From: CAYUVH01 sp964448135
Lineage (GTDB): Bacteria > Verrucomicrobiota > Verrucomicrobiia > Limisphaerales > UBA8199
Direction: 5' to 3'
Assembly (NCBI GenBank): GCA_964448135.1
Contig: CAYUVH010000051.1
Coordinates: forward strand, 40,908 to 104,907
DNA: 64,000 bases
In this document: positions 26,362-35,205 of the stretch, piece by piece
Numbering within the stretch: the stretch's first letter is position 1
How the letters are laid out: each line of letters opens with the position of its first letter
The notes under the pieces: model-generated
The model's database searches: none
The model's input: the letters and a program-made list of their open reading frames with translations, nothing else
Told to the model about the DNA's origin: nothing
Translations under genes and position numbers: made by a program

Positions 26362-29283
26362 ATGAGCGCAAACGACAATGAACTGCTGCGGCGCTACCTG
26401 CGGAATCGCTCGGAAGCGGATTTCGCGGAGCTGGTGGGCCGTCACCTGGGCCTGGTCTATGCCGCCGCATTGCGGCAGGTGAACGGCGACACCCACGCCG
26501 CCGAGGACGTGGCCCAGGCGGTGTTCGTGGACCTGGCCCGCAAAGCTCCCTCGCTGCTCCGGCACACCAGCCTCACGGGCTGGCTTTACACGAGCACGCG
26601 TTACCTCGCCGCCAACGCGCGCCGCGCCGCCAGTCGTCGTCTCGTTCATGAACAAGCCGCCCAAATTATGAACGAACTTGCGCTCCCGGAGACCGCCGAG
26701 CCGGACTGGACGTCGCTGCGTCCGGTGCTGGACGAGGCGATGCACGATTTGCTCGATGCCGACCGCGAGGCGGTGTTGTGGCGGTATTTTGAAAAGCATC
26801 CTTTCGCGGTGATCGGCGCGCGGCTGGGGTTGAATGAGAACGCCGCGCGAATGCGGGTCGAGCGGGCTTTGGAAAAATTGCGGGGCGCGCTGGCCAAGCG
26901 CGGCGTGACGTCCGCGGCGGCGGCGCTGGCGCTTTTGCTGGCGAACCAGGGAGTGGGGGCCGTGCCATTGGGGCTGGCGCAGCGTGTCTGCCAGGCCTCA
27001 ATGGCCGTACCTGTTGCGGGTGGCGTGGGCGCGCTGCTGGCGGCGTGGTTGGGCTCGGCGCGAATCAAGTTTGCGCTCGGAGCGGCGATTGCTGTCGGAT
27101 TTGGCGGACTGGTTCTCCTCCTCCGGTCGTCGCCCGACGCGACGGCGTCAAACGCGGCGGCGGTCACGGCTGCTTCCGGAGAATTGTCGAATTCGCCAGC
27201 TCTGGTTGAGCAGCGGCCAGCGGTGCAGTTGAGGTCTGTAAATCCAAGCGTGACCGCGGAAGCTGCCGCAACCAATGGAGTGCTGGAGCTGCGGTTGGTG
27301 GCCGCGGATTCGAATGATCCGGCTGCGAATGCCAATATCGAGTGTTATTGGAGTGACGGTGACCAATCGGATTGGGAAAAGGCTCACTCGGATTCGGCGG
27401 GGGTTGCGGTGATCCCGCTCAAGACGAACCTGGTCGAGCTTGAGCTATACGTTCGCGTGGAAGGGTTTGTCAGCATGTTGGTGGGCTGGCGTCCGCCGCG
27501 CGGGGAAAACATACCGGCGCAGTATGTGTTGAAGCTGGCCCGCGCCGCGACCTTGGGTGGGAGGGTGCTGGATGCGGAGGGCGCGCCGGTGGCGGGCGCC
27601 AAGGTGCAGGCCCATGCGCGTTCGGACAAGCTCGGGGAATCCCACCGGGAAACCCCGCTGGGCTCATTCGAGGTCACGACCGATGCGTCAGGCAGATGGC
27701 AAAGCCGGGCGGTGGCACCGGAAATGGTCCGGGAACTCCAACTGGAGGCGCATCATCCGGAACGTGGATCGTCCGAGTCGGTGAATGTGCAAGCCGACGT
27801 GGAGACCGAAGGTTTGCTGCGGTCCGGGAAGCATGCTTTGCATTTGAGGCCCGTGAACGTCGTGAGCGGACGGGTGCTCAATCCGGATCGCCAGCCCGTG
27901 GCCGGCGTCGAGGTTCTGCTGGGCGAGCTCTACACCACCGATTCGAAAAAGACGAAGTCGGGCCGGGATGGAACCTTTGCCTTCCGGGGCGTCCCCCGCG
28001 GCAAGCGGTTGCTGACCGCGACCGCCAGCGGCTTTGCTCCGATGTCGCTTCGGATTGACGCGCAGCCGGATGCGGCTTCGGTTGAACTCGTCTTGAACGT
28101 GGGCCGACCCTTGGAAATCCGGGTGGTGGACCTGGCAGGCCAGCCGCTCGCGGGCGTGGAGGTAAGCCTGCGGGCGAGTCACGAGCTGAACAACCGCGCC
28201 GGGAGTGCAGAGCGGACCAATGAAGTGATTCCGCAATTCGTCGCGCACAAGAAAACGGATGCGAACGGAAAAACCATTTTCGAACATGCGCCGGTCATTC
28301 GGCTGGAGGCCGGCACGGATGCGCCGGGTTTTGTCTGCCTCTGTGGACATCAAATCCAACCGGAGGAGAATGAAGCAGTACTGAGGTTGGGACCGGAACT
28401 GACCGTCGGCGGCACGGTGAAGGACTCGGCCGGGCAAGCGGTCCCGCGCTTTACCATGACGATCGGCGAAATGACTTCGCATGGGTTTGATTGGAGCGGG
28501 ATTGATCGCTTCCAGTTGAGTTTCCAAGGCGGCGTGTTCCGGCACGTATTGAAGGAGGCGTTGAATTGCAGCGGCACCAACGCCGGATACTGGCTGAAAT
28601 TCGAAACAGACGGCTTTGCGCCTTTCGTTTCGCGTTTCATTGCGCCTGATGAAGCGCAGGTAAAGCTGGAGGTCACGCTGTCGCCCGCGGCCTGGCGTGA
28701 ATTGACAATCCTCAATCCCGACGGTACCCCAGCAGCCAGCGCGGATGTCGGCTTGCTGGACATGGCGCAGACTTCGGGAAACGCGATTCCCCTCGTGCCC
28801 GGTGGAATCGGCCGAGCTTATGGCCGGACCGATGGCGCTGTGTTGCGCGCGGATGCGGAAGGCCGGGTGAAGTTCCCGCCGGAGGGAGTGCACCGAATCG
28901 TGGTGGCCAGTCCGGTTGGTTACGCCCGCCTGGACCTTGGTTTCGTAGTGGAGGATCGAATTCGCCTGGAGCCTTGGGGGCGGATTGAGGGCACGCTGCC
29001 GGTGGGCACCAACGGGTCCGCGCACGTGGAGGTGTTGTTTGAGGTAGGCAATCAGCCGGGTTTGATGGCGGACTTCTTTTCTGGTTACCGGTTGCAGGCC
29101 GGGGCGGACGGGAAGTTCGTGCTGCCGTTGGTGCCGCCGGGGCAGCATCGGGTTATTGAACTAATCCCCACGACTGCGGACCCGGAGGCAAGAACGCACA
29201 CATGGGCACACGGACGCGCGGCGACAGTCGAGATACACCCGGGAGCGACGGAGCAAGTGACACTGGTGGAAACGAAACGGTAA
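26362..29283 (+). CDS. ECF sigma factor fused to membrane segments and a secreted carboxypeptidase-regulatory-repeat domain
   Basis: 973 residues. Residues about 20-88 are sigma region 2 (FAELVGRHLGLVYAAALRQV, AAEDVAQAVFVDLARKAP, GWLYTSTRYLA) and about 125-178 region 4 (LDADREAVLWRYFEKHPF, then ENAARMRVERALEKL). Hydrophobic stretches follow at about 182-207, 211-230 and 236-254, the last a convincing membrane helix. The remaining roughly 700 residues are beta-sandwich repeats with GxVxDxxGxPVxGxxV motifs. This predicts a sigma factor tethered to the inner membrane with a large outer sensor, not the usual two-protein sigma/anti-sigma pair. No anti-sigma gene is adjacent. The outer half is homologous to the TlpA-type protein at 10950. 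Similar fusions exist in related phyla as far as I recall, but their signal is unknown. Confidence 0.85.
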   Translation: MSANDNELLRRYLRNRSEADFAELVGRHLGLVYAAALRQVNGDTHAAEDVAQAVFVDLARKAPSLLRHTSLTGWLYTSTRYLAANARRAASRRLVHEQAAQIMNELALPETAEPDWTSLRPVLDEAMHDLLDADREAVLWRYFEKHPFAVIGARLGLNENAARMRVERALEKLRGALAKRGVTSAAAALALLLANQGVGAVPLGLAQRVCQASMAVPVAGGVGALLAAWLGSARIKFALGAAIAVGFGGLVLLLRSSPDATASNAAAVTAASGELSNSPALVEQRPAVQLRSVNPSVTAEAAATNGVLELRLVAADSNDPAANANIECYWSDGDQSDWEKAHSDSAGVAVIPLKTNLVELELYVRVEGFVSMLVGWRPPRGENIPAQYVLKLARAATLGGRVLDAEGAPVAGAKVQAHARSDKLGESHRETPLGSFEVTTDASGRWQSRAVAPEMVRELQLEAHHPERGSSESVNVQADVETEGLLRSGKHALHLRPVNVVSGRVLNPDRQPVAGVEVLLGELYTTDSKKTKSGRDGTFAFRGVPRGKRLLTATASGFAPMSLRIDAQPDAASVELVLNVGRPLEIRVVDLAGQPLAGVEVSLRASHELNNRAGSAERTNEVIPQFVAHKKTDANGKTIFEHAPVIRLEAGTDAPGFVCLCGHQIQPEENEAVLRLGPELTVGGTVKDSAGQAVPRFTMTIGEMTSHGFDWSGIDRFQLSFQGGVFRHVLKEALNCSGTNAGYWLKFETDGFAPFVSRFIAPDEAQVKLEVTLSPAAWRELTILNPDGTPAASADVGLLDMAQTSGNAIPLVPGGIGRAYGRTDGAVLRADAEGRVKFPPEGVHRIVVASPVGYARLDLGFVVEDRIRLEPWGRIEGTLPVGTNGSAHVEVLFEVGNQPGLMADFFSGYRLQAGADGKFVLPLVPPGQHRVIELIPTTADPEARTHTWAHGRAATVEIHPGATEQVTLVETKR

Positions 29284-29295
29284 GACCAGAAGATT

Positions 29296-29450
29296 TGCCC
29301 ACAGAACACGCGGAATACGCAGAAAGGCAAACAAAGACCTTTCAACAGGAGCAAGCCGTGTCAACGAGTTGGTCCACCTGCTCGCGAAAGTTTGCAAAGC
29401 CCGCCATATGCTGCTTTTCCGTTTCTGCGTATTCCGCATGTTCTGTGGGC
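29296..29450. repeat. Inverted pair of the 9-bp-period element
   Basis: 29296-29325 and 29422-29450 are inverted copies, 28 of 29 compared positions identical by eye, separated by 96 bases. Each is a copy of the 25907 element. Together they could form a long hairpin in the 350-base gap after the sigma-fusion gene. Confidence 0.7.
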
Positions 29451-29517
29451 CAACCTCTTTTGCTTTTCGGGCCCTTGGCTTTGGAAGCTGAATTTTTCTG
29501 TCCCTGACTTTTTCTGT

Positions 29518-29575
29518 GCCGGCGTGGTAAATCTTGCGGCCGCGGTGCTCGCGGATGAAGCCGCCGTAGCCGCGA
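29518..29575 (-). pseudogene. 58-bp fragment of an MBL-fold hydrolase gene
   Basis: Matches 30867-30924 of the intact MBL gene at 51 of 58 positions. On the - strand it encodes RGYGGFIREHRGRKIYHAG, corresponding to RGYGGFILEHHGRKIYHAG in the intact protein. No further similarity is visible on either side, and the surrounding frame has no other MBL motifs. It is best read as a relic of a second copy. Confidence 0.65.
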
Positions 29576-29636
29576 GGGTTGGGAGAAGTGAACAGTGAGA
29601 ATGACCGGAGACAGAGGCGGACTGTCACGGCCAGAC

Positions 29637-30263
29637 TCAAGGCTCCTGCCTGATATCATTCGCGGAGATGCAAATGAATTCGGGGCCCTGGTCCGGCGGT
29701 GGCACGCGCCCTTCCTCAAGACAGCGGATCAGCACCTGGGTGCCTTCCTTGGCAAAGCGAAAGCACCAGCCGCCATAGGGTTGCGAGGAGGAGTCGAAGC
29801 GCTGGTTCAGAGCGGAGGCCGCATTTCCATCCACACCGACCAATTCATCGCAGTTCAGTGCCCGGAAAAGGGCTTTCAACAACCGGTATTTCCCCAAGGC
29901 TCGATCGAAGGAGCGTGGAATCTCATGGGCATAATAGCCAAGAGCCCGATGGTCGAAGTAATGATAAAGCAAACCCTCGAAACTGAAGCTCAATTCGACG
30001 ACGCCGGTGGGCAGATTTTCCAATGTCGCTCCGGGTTGGTTCTCCGAGATGTATCCGAAGCCTCCCCACTCGAATCCGTCGGGCTCCACGAGCGACCAAC
30101 AGGCAGCAGTAAAGTTCGGTTTGAGCATCGGATCGTCCTCCCAAGGCTGGTCCAAGTACTCAAATTTCCCGCCTCGCGAGATCTGAAAAACCGCATCATG
30201 GAGATCCGGCCGGTTATGATGACGATCGAATCGAAGATTTGTCTCTGCGAAGAAGTCCACCAT
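29637..30263 (-). CDS. Hypothetical protein
   Basis: 208 residues from the ATG at 30263; an ATG at 30332 would give 231. No family was recognised. The composition is that of a real soluble protein: balanced, aromatic-rich, with segments such as GFEWGGFGYISENQPG, ELSFSFEGLLYHYFDHRALG and QPYGGWCFRFA. No signal peptide or membrane helix. It stands alone between the repeat-rich gap and the MBL gene. G+C (about 50-55 % by eye) is below most neighbours, so recent acquisition is possible. Confidence 0.6.
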   Translation of the reverse strand: MVDFFAETNLRFDRHHNRPDLHDAVFQISRGGKFEYLDQPWEDDPMLKPNFTAACWSLVEPDGFEWGGFGYISENQPGATLENLPTGVVELSFSFEGLLYHYFDHRALGYYAHEIPRSFDRALGKYRLLKALFRALNCDELVGVDGNAASALNQRFDSSSQPYGGWCFRFAKEGTQVLIRCLEEGRVPPPDQGPEFICISANDIRQEP

Positions 30264-30564
30264 GGCTTTGGAGAGCACGGCAAATGAAATGGGTTTCCGC
30301 CACCTTAGCCTCCCCGTCGTGAATGGTCGCATAGGCTGTTTGAGTAGAGTGAAGAATCGCTCAACGAAATGCGCGGGACAACGTGATATTTTGACCGACA
30401 GTCTACGCGAAGGGGAAAGGAAGCATTTTCTCGCGGTCGCGGCTTGCCACACAGTCCGAGCTGACGGCGTTCTTCCAAAAGGCAGCAGCTGCGCACGAAG
30501 AAGTAATTTTATTTGGGCGTTGGAAGTAGCTGGGAAATGGGTGCGCGGCCGAGGGGCGATATAC

Positions 30565-31494
30565 CTAAAACACCCCCGGCACGCCCTCTTCGAGAATCTT
30601 TATCTTGTCGGAAATGCCTTGCTCCTCGGCGAGTTGACGGAGCCAGCGTGGGGGTTCATCCATGTCTTCGAAGGAAAGGCGGAAGGTGCCGTAGTGCATC
30701 GGCACGAGCCAGCGCGCCTTCAGGTCTTTGAAGGCTTTGATCGCTTCGTCGGGGCCCATGTGCACATGACGGAAAGACTCGGGGTGGTAGGCGCCGATGG
30801 GGAGCAAGGCGAGGTCCGGCTCGCAACGCTTGCCGATCTGTTTGAAGCCGTCGAAGTAGGCGCTGTCGCCGGCGTGATAGATTTTGCGGCCGTGGTGTTC
30901 GAGGATGAATCCGCCGTAGCCGCGATGATGATCGCGCAGGACGCGCGCGCCCCAATGTTTCGACGGCACGAGCGTGACGCGCCAGTCCTTGTGCTCGAAA
31001 CTTTCCCACCATTCGAGCTCCACGATGCGGCCGAAGCCGAGGTTGCGGGCGAGGTCGCCCATGCCCCAGGGCATGACCGCGATTTTCGGATTCGGCAGCC
31101 GGCGCAGGCTGGGCTTGTGAAAGTGGTCGAAGTGCGCATGCGTGAGCAGGACGAGATCAATGGGAGGGAGGTGCTCGATCCGCAGGCCGGTGCGTTTGAG
31201 GCGTTTGAGGAGAAACAGCCAGTTGGCGAAATTGGGATCCACCAGGACGTTCAGGTCCTTGAATTGAAGGAGAAAGGAGGCGTGGCCGATCCACGTCACG
31301 GCGATCTGTCCCCAGGTCAGTTTCGGAAAAGTGGGAATGCGCGGCTCCCCCACGCGGCGGGTGAGCAGGGTCTTCCAGACCAATTCCCGGAAGAAGGTGC
31401 GGGGGTTGAAATGTTTGGACGGGGTCAAGTCCTTGAAGGACCGCGGTAATTTGCGCGGCGGCGGGGCGGGCCGTTGTTTGGGCGGACGTCGCAT
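30565..31494 (-). CDS. MBL-fold metallo-hydrolase (NAPE-PLD/UlaG-like)
   Basis: 309 residues. Metallo-beta-lactamase fold with THAHFDHF as the metal motif, VTWIGHASFLLQF at the start of the fold, YHAGDSAYFDGF carrying the bridging Asp, and a late MHYGTFRLSFED with the final His. The set fits the NAPE-phospholipase D/YfiQ-like branch, which hydrolyses phosphodiesters or lactones. The Arg/Pro/Lys-rich N terminus (residues 1-20) has no hydrophobic core, so the protein is probably cytoplasmic. It is divergent from the carbonic anhydrase gene, 121 bases away. A 58-bp relic of a second copy lies nearby. Confidence 0.87.
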   Translation of the reverse strand: MRRPPKQRPAPPPRKLPRSFKDLTPSKHFNPRTFFRELVWKTLLTRRVGEPRIPTFPKLTWGQIAVTWIGHASFLLQFKDLNVLVDPNFANWLFLLKRLKRTGLRIEHLPPIDLVLLTHAHFDHFHKPSLRRLPNPKIAVMPWGMGDLARNLGFGRIVELEWWESFEHKDWRVTLVPSKHWGARVLRDHHRGYGGFILEHHGRKIYHAGDSAYFDGFKQIGKRCEPDLALLPIGAYHPESFRHVHMGPDEAIKAFKDLKARWLVPMHYGTFRLSFEDMDEPPRWLRQLAEEQGISDKIKILEEGVPGVF

Positions 31495-31615
31495 GATTAA
31501 TAAATCCGAGAAAACATGCCACCGAGTCCGGGCAATGTAAACCGAGCGTCCAATTTCAATGGGACGTGGAAATGGAACAGGTTTTCAATTATGCTCACAC
31601 CCGGCAAACGAGATT

Positions 31616-32170
31616 ATGAAAACAGTCCAGGAGCGATTGAACAAGTTTTTGCGAAAGACGCCCACGCTCGGCCGCGGGGTTTACATCGCGAAAGGGGCCC
31701 GCGTGATGGGCGATGTGACGTTGGGTGCGCACTCGAGCGTGTGGTACAACGCCGTCCTGCGCGGCGATATAAACCGCATCGTCGTGGGGCATCATTCAAA
31801 TGTGCAGGACAACGCCGTGCTGCACCTGGCGGACAAATTTCCGTGCGTGCTCGGAAACCATGTGACGGTGGGGCACAGCGCAATTGTCCACGCCTGCGAG
31901 GTCGGGGACGAAGTGCTGGTGGGAATGGGCGCGGTGATCCTGGACGGCGCGGTGATCGGCAAACAATCGCTGATCGGCGCTCGGACGCTGGTGACCGAGG
32001 GAACGAAAATTCCGCCGGGCTCGCTGGTGCTGGGCATGCCGGGCAGGGTGGTGCGCAAATTGTCGGCGGCGGAGAGGGCGGGGTTGAAGAAGCTGGCGTT
32101 AAAATACGCCGCCATCACGGCCTACTGCCTCCGGCATGGCATTAACGTCGGCGAACTTCTCGCTTCTTAA
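31616..32170 (+). CDS. Gamma carbonic anhydrase family protein (left-handed beta-helix)
   Basis: 184 residues from the ATG at 31616. Hexapeptide-repeat beta-helix: GRGVYIAKGARVMGDVTLG, SSVWYNAVLRGDINRIVVG, NVQDNAVLHL, then the metal His residues in HVTVGHSAIVHACEVGDE. These are the gamma-CA/YrdA landmarks (conserved Arg, Asp, Gln and three His). It would bind Zn or Fe and may hydrate CO2, although many family members have no proven activity. A short helix closes the C terminus. Confidence 0.9.
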   Translation: MKTVQERLNKFLRKTPTLGRGVYIAKGARVMGDVTLGAHSSVWYNAVLRGDINRIVVGHHSNVQDNAVLHLADKFPCVLGNHVTVGHSAIVHACEVGDEVLVGMGAVILDGAVIGKQSLIGARTLVTEGTKIPPGSLVLGMPGRVVRKLSAAERAGLKKLALKYAAITAYCLRHGINVGELLAS

Positions 32171-32377
32171 TCGGTTCTTAATCCGGGAGCGCTATGTCGT
32201 CCTTGCCAGCCCGGCTTGGATCGCCTCTGACGAAAAAACTCAATTTTTTTCCGTAAATACTCAGTGACAAAACTACATAAAGATGTTAATTGACATACCG
32301 ATATGTAAACGAATTTTGGCCGCCCCCGTGGCCGGATTCGCAAGCAACCATGAGTTCGCGGGTAGGAATGGAGCAAG

Positions 32378-32647
32378 ATGAGAAAACGAATTGAAGACGA
32401 ATTCACCGGCTTGGAAATCTCGCGTCAGCGCAAGTACCAGTTGCGCATGCAGCGGGATCGCCGGTGCACCGAATGTGGCGAGCCTGCGGCCCAGGGTTCA
32501 CGCTGCCTGAAGCACCTCGTGAAGGCCCGTGAGCGTCAGCGCAAGAAGCGCGGTCTCAAGCGCCGTTATTACGGTACGCTGAGCTACAAGCTGCAGGCGG
32601 TCTCGCGCAAGGCGCCCGCCGCGCCGGTTACCACCGCGGCGGCCTGA
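32378..32647 (+). CDS. Small basic protein with C2CH zinc-finger-like motif
   Basis: 89 residues, very rich in Arg and Lys. A possible zinc site is CTECGEPAAQGSRCLKH (Cys-x2-Cys, then Cys-x3-His). GGAG lies four bases before the ATG. The high charge suggests nucleic-acid or ribosome binding. It precedes rsmD by 109 bases on the same strand. No family was recognised. Confidence 0.6.
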   Translation: MRKRIEDEFTGLEISRQRKYQLRMQRDRRCTECGEPAAQGSRCLKHLVKARERQRKKRGLKRRYYGTLSYKLQAVSRKAPAAPVTTAAA

Positions 32648-32756
32648 GCGGCCGCGCGGTTTCTGCGCCGGTGCGGTTTTCCGCCCCGGTGGGGCACCCG
32701 GGTCCTGCCTGACCGGTGTCTTTACAAAGGGTAAACGGGAGCTACTGTCTTTACCC

Positions 32757-33335
32757 ATGCGCATTACCGGCGGTCACGCCGCCCGTCGAATTCTTCACGC
32801 TCCCGCCGGCCTCGCGGTTCGCCCCACGCCGGATCGCGTCAAGCAGGCCCTCTTCAACAGCCTCGGCGAACGCGTTGCCGGGGCGAAACTCCTCGAACTG
32901 TTCGCCGGCACTGGTGCGCTCAGTCTCGATGCCATCAGCCGCGGCGCCGCCTCGGCAACGTGCGTGGAGCTGTCGCCCCGCCACGCGGCAGTGCTGAAGC
33001 AAAACTGGCAGGCGGCGGGTTTCTCACCGGATCAAATCGAAGTTCGCACCCAGGATGTTTTTCCGGCGTTGAACCAGTTGGCGACGGCGGGACAGAAATT
33101 TGATCTCGTGCTGGCCGACCCGCCTTACGGTGACAAAAACGTCGGCAAGCGTTCGACCTCGCTGGCGCAAAAGCTTCTGGACGATCCCAATCTTCCGAAG
33201 GTGCTGGCCGCAGGCGGGCTGTTCATCCTGGGCCACGCGCGCCGGGACACGTTGGAAATTCCGCCGGCCTGGGTCGCCGGCCGCGCGCTGAAGCACGGCG
33301 ACAACGTGATGCAGTTTATGACCGCTGCCGGCTAA
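32757..33335 (+). CDS. rsmD: 16S rRNA (guanine(966)-N2)-methyltransferase
   Basis: 192 residues, the usual RsmD length. It starts MRITGGHAARR, followed by RPTPDRVKQALFNSLG, the AdoMet-binding LLELFAGTGALSLDAISRGA and the catalytic LVLADPPYG. It methylates G966 of 16S rRNA in the small subunit. Its stop overlaps the stop of the convergent adenine deaminase gene by four bases. Confidence 0.93.
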   Translation: MRITGGHAARRILHAPAGLAVRPTPDRVKQALFNSLGERVAGAKLLELFAGTGALSLDAISRGAASATCVELSPRHAAVLKQNWQAAGFSPDQIEVRTQDVFPALNQLATAGQKFDLVLADPPYGDKNVGKRSTSLAQKLLDDPNLPKVLAAGGLFILGHARRDTLEIPPAWVAGRALKHGDNVMQFMTAAG

Positions 33336-35047
33336 GTTCCGACCACCAGCGTGGTCTTCTGCAGTTTGGAGGCGTCAATGAGGCCCTGGTCCGTGAGCTT
33401 CAACTCCGGAATCGGCGACAGGCTTAGAAACGACAGCGTCATGAAAGGCGCGGCCAACGGGCAGCCCAGTTCATGCGCTGCCGCGTTCAGATCGGCAATG
33501 CCCTTGATGACTTCCGGCAACGGCTGGTCGGACACCAGTCCTGCAATCGGCAAGGGCAGGGCGGCCTTCACTTTACCGTCCGCCACGGCGACCTGCCCGC
33601 CCTGCATTTTTTCCAATTCCTTGATTGCCCTGGCGATGTCGGTGTCGTTTGTTCCGGCCACCACCACGTTGTGCGCGTCGTGGGCCACCGTCGAGCCGAT
33701 GGCTCCGTTCTTCAATTTGAACCCGCGCACAAATCCCACGCCTACATTGCCCGTCGCGCGATGACGCTCCACCACCACGAGTTTCAGAATGTCCCGCGTC
33801 GTGTCCGCAACGATCTGTCCGTTCTCGACGCGCGGCATTTCGTGGAGCTCGCGCGTAACGATCTGGTCCGGGATGATTTCGATGACGCGAATCTTCCGCG
33901 GCTGATCCATCCGCACCGCGAAATCCTGCGGCGCGCGGTAGCGAAGATTCATCGTGCTGCGCGGCGGTGATACCGGTGCGGCAGGGGGCGCGAGATAACG
34001 TCCCCCCTCGGCCACGAGCTCGCCCTTCTTGTAGGTCTGGCGGACTTGAAAATTCTTCAGGTCGTCGAACACCACGAAGTCCGCCCAATAACGCGGCGCA
34101 ATCGCGCCATAGTTGCGCAGCCGGTAATGCCGCGCCGTATTAATGCTCGCGATCTGCAGCGCCGTGATCGCGGGAACACCAAGCGAGATGGCTTTGCGGA
34201 CGCAATGATCAATGTGTCCTTCGTGCGCCAGGTCCCCGGCAAGTTTATCGTCGGTCGCGAAGGAGCAATTCGCCGCGTTGTGCGCATTGATCAACGGCGC
34301 GAGGGCGGCGAGATTGCGTTCGGTGCTGCCTTCGCGCAAAAGAATATGCATGCCCAGGCGCAGCTTTTCGCGCGCTTCGTCCAGTTCGGTGGACTCGTGA
34401 TCGGAGCGCACACCGGCCAGCACGTAGGCATTCAAATTCCGTCCGCGCAATCCGGGCGCGTGGCCATCAATGCTCTTGCCCTTGCCGGCTTCGATTTTGG
34501 CCAGCTCGCTATCGAGCCCGAGATAGACGCCGGGATAATTCATCAGCTCGGCCACGCCGGCGATGCGGTTGTCCGCAATCATCAGGCGCAAGTCATCCGC
34601 CGTGAGCCGCGCGCCGGCCGTTTCGAGCGGGGTCGCGGGCACGCACGACGGCAGCATGATGAAAAAGTCCACCGGCAAGCCCTTGCTCGACTCCAGCACG
34701 TAACGAATCCCGTCCAGCCCGAGCACATTCGCGTACTCGTGCGGGTCAATCACCACCGCGCCCGTGCCGTGCGGCACGACGGCGCGGGCGAATTCGCCGG
34801 CGGTGAGCATGGAACTCTCGACGTGGAAATGGCCGTCAATCAGGCTGGGCGCGAGGTAAGCTCCCTGCAGGTCAATCGTCTCCCGCGCCGGGTAATCGCC
34901 GAACCCGATCACCCGCCCGTCCTCCACGGCGACGTGCGTCTCGTGGATTTCGCCGCTGAGGACGTTGACCAGCTTCGCGTTTTTGAACAGGCGTCCGGCC
35001 GGTTGCTCGCCGCGGGCGATGCCGAGTTTTTGCTTGAGATCGCGCAT
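33332..35047 (-). CDS. ade: Adenine deaminase
   Basis: 571 residues, standard for the AdeC family of amidohydrolases. Visible landmarks are LAPSLIDGHFHVESSM with the metal His pair, VVIDPHEYANVLG, GHAPGLRG, GVRSDHEST and NCSFATDDK, plus the C-terminal domain with VAHDAHNVVVAGTND. It converts adenine to hypoxanthine and ammonia in purine salvage, in the cytoplasm. Monocistronic as far as visible. Confidence 0.94.
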   Translation of the reverse strand: MRDLKQKLGIARGEQPAGRLFKNAKLVNVLSGEIHETHVAVEDGRVIGFGDYPARETIDLQGAYLAPSLIDGHFHVESSMLTAGEFARAVVPHGTGAVVIDPHEYANVLGLDGIRYVLESSKGLPVDFFIMLPSCVPATPLETAGARLTADDLRLMIADNRIAGVAELMNYPGVYLGLDSELAKIEAGKGKSIDGHAPGLRGRNLNAYVLAGVRSDHESTELDEAREKLRLGMHILLREGSTERNLAALAPLINAHNAANCSFATDDKLAGDLAHEGHIDHCVRKAISLGVPAITALQIASINTARHYRLRNYGAIAPRYWADFVVFDDLKNFQVRQTYKKGELVAEGGRYLAPPAAPVSPPRSTMNLRYRAPQDFAVRMDQPRKIRVIEIIPDQIVTRELHEMPRVENGQIVADTTRDILKLVVVERHRATGNVGVGFVRGFKLKNGAIGSTVAHDAHNVVVAGTNDTDIARAIKELEKMQGGQVAVADGKVKAALPLPIAGLVSDQPLPEVIKGIADLNAAAHELGCPLAAPFMTLSFLSLSPIPELKLTDQGLIDASKLQKTTLVVGT

Positions 35048-35205
35048 AGTTACCTGGGTTCCACCAATACCATCGCGCGGGGCAAATCACGAGCAAAAAG
35101 GGGGCGGATAATAGTTTTGCTCGCGCGGAACGTGTGCTAATTTTACCCGATAGAAACCACCGGGCCGTTGATTTGGCAGATATGCAGACCGCGGGCAAAG
35201 CGACC

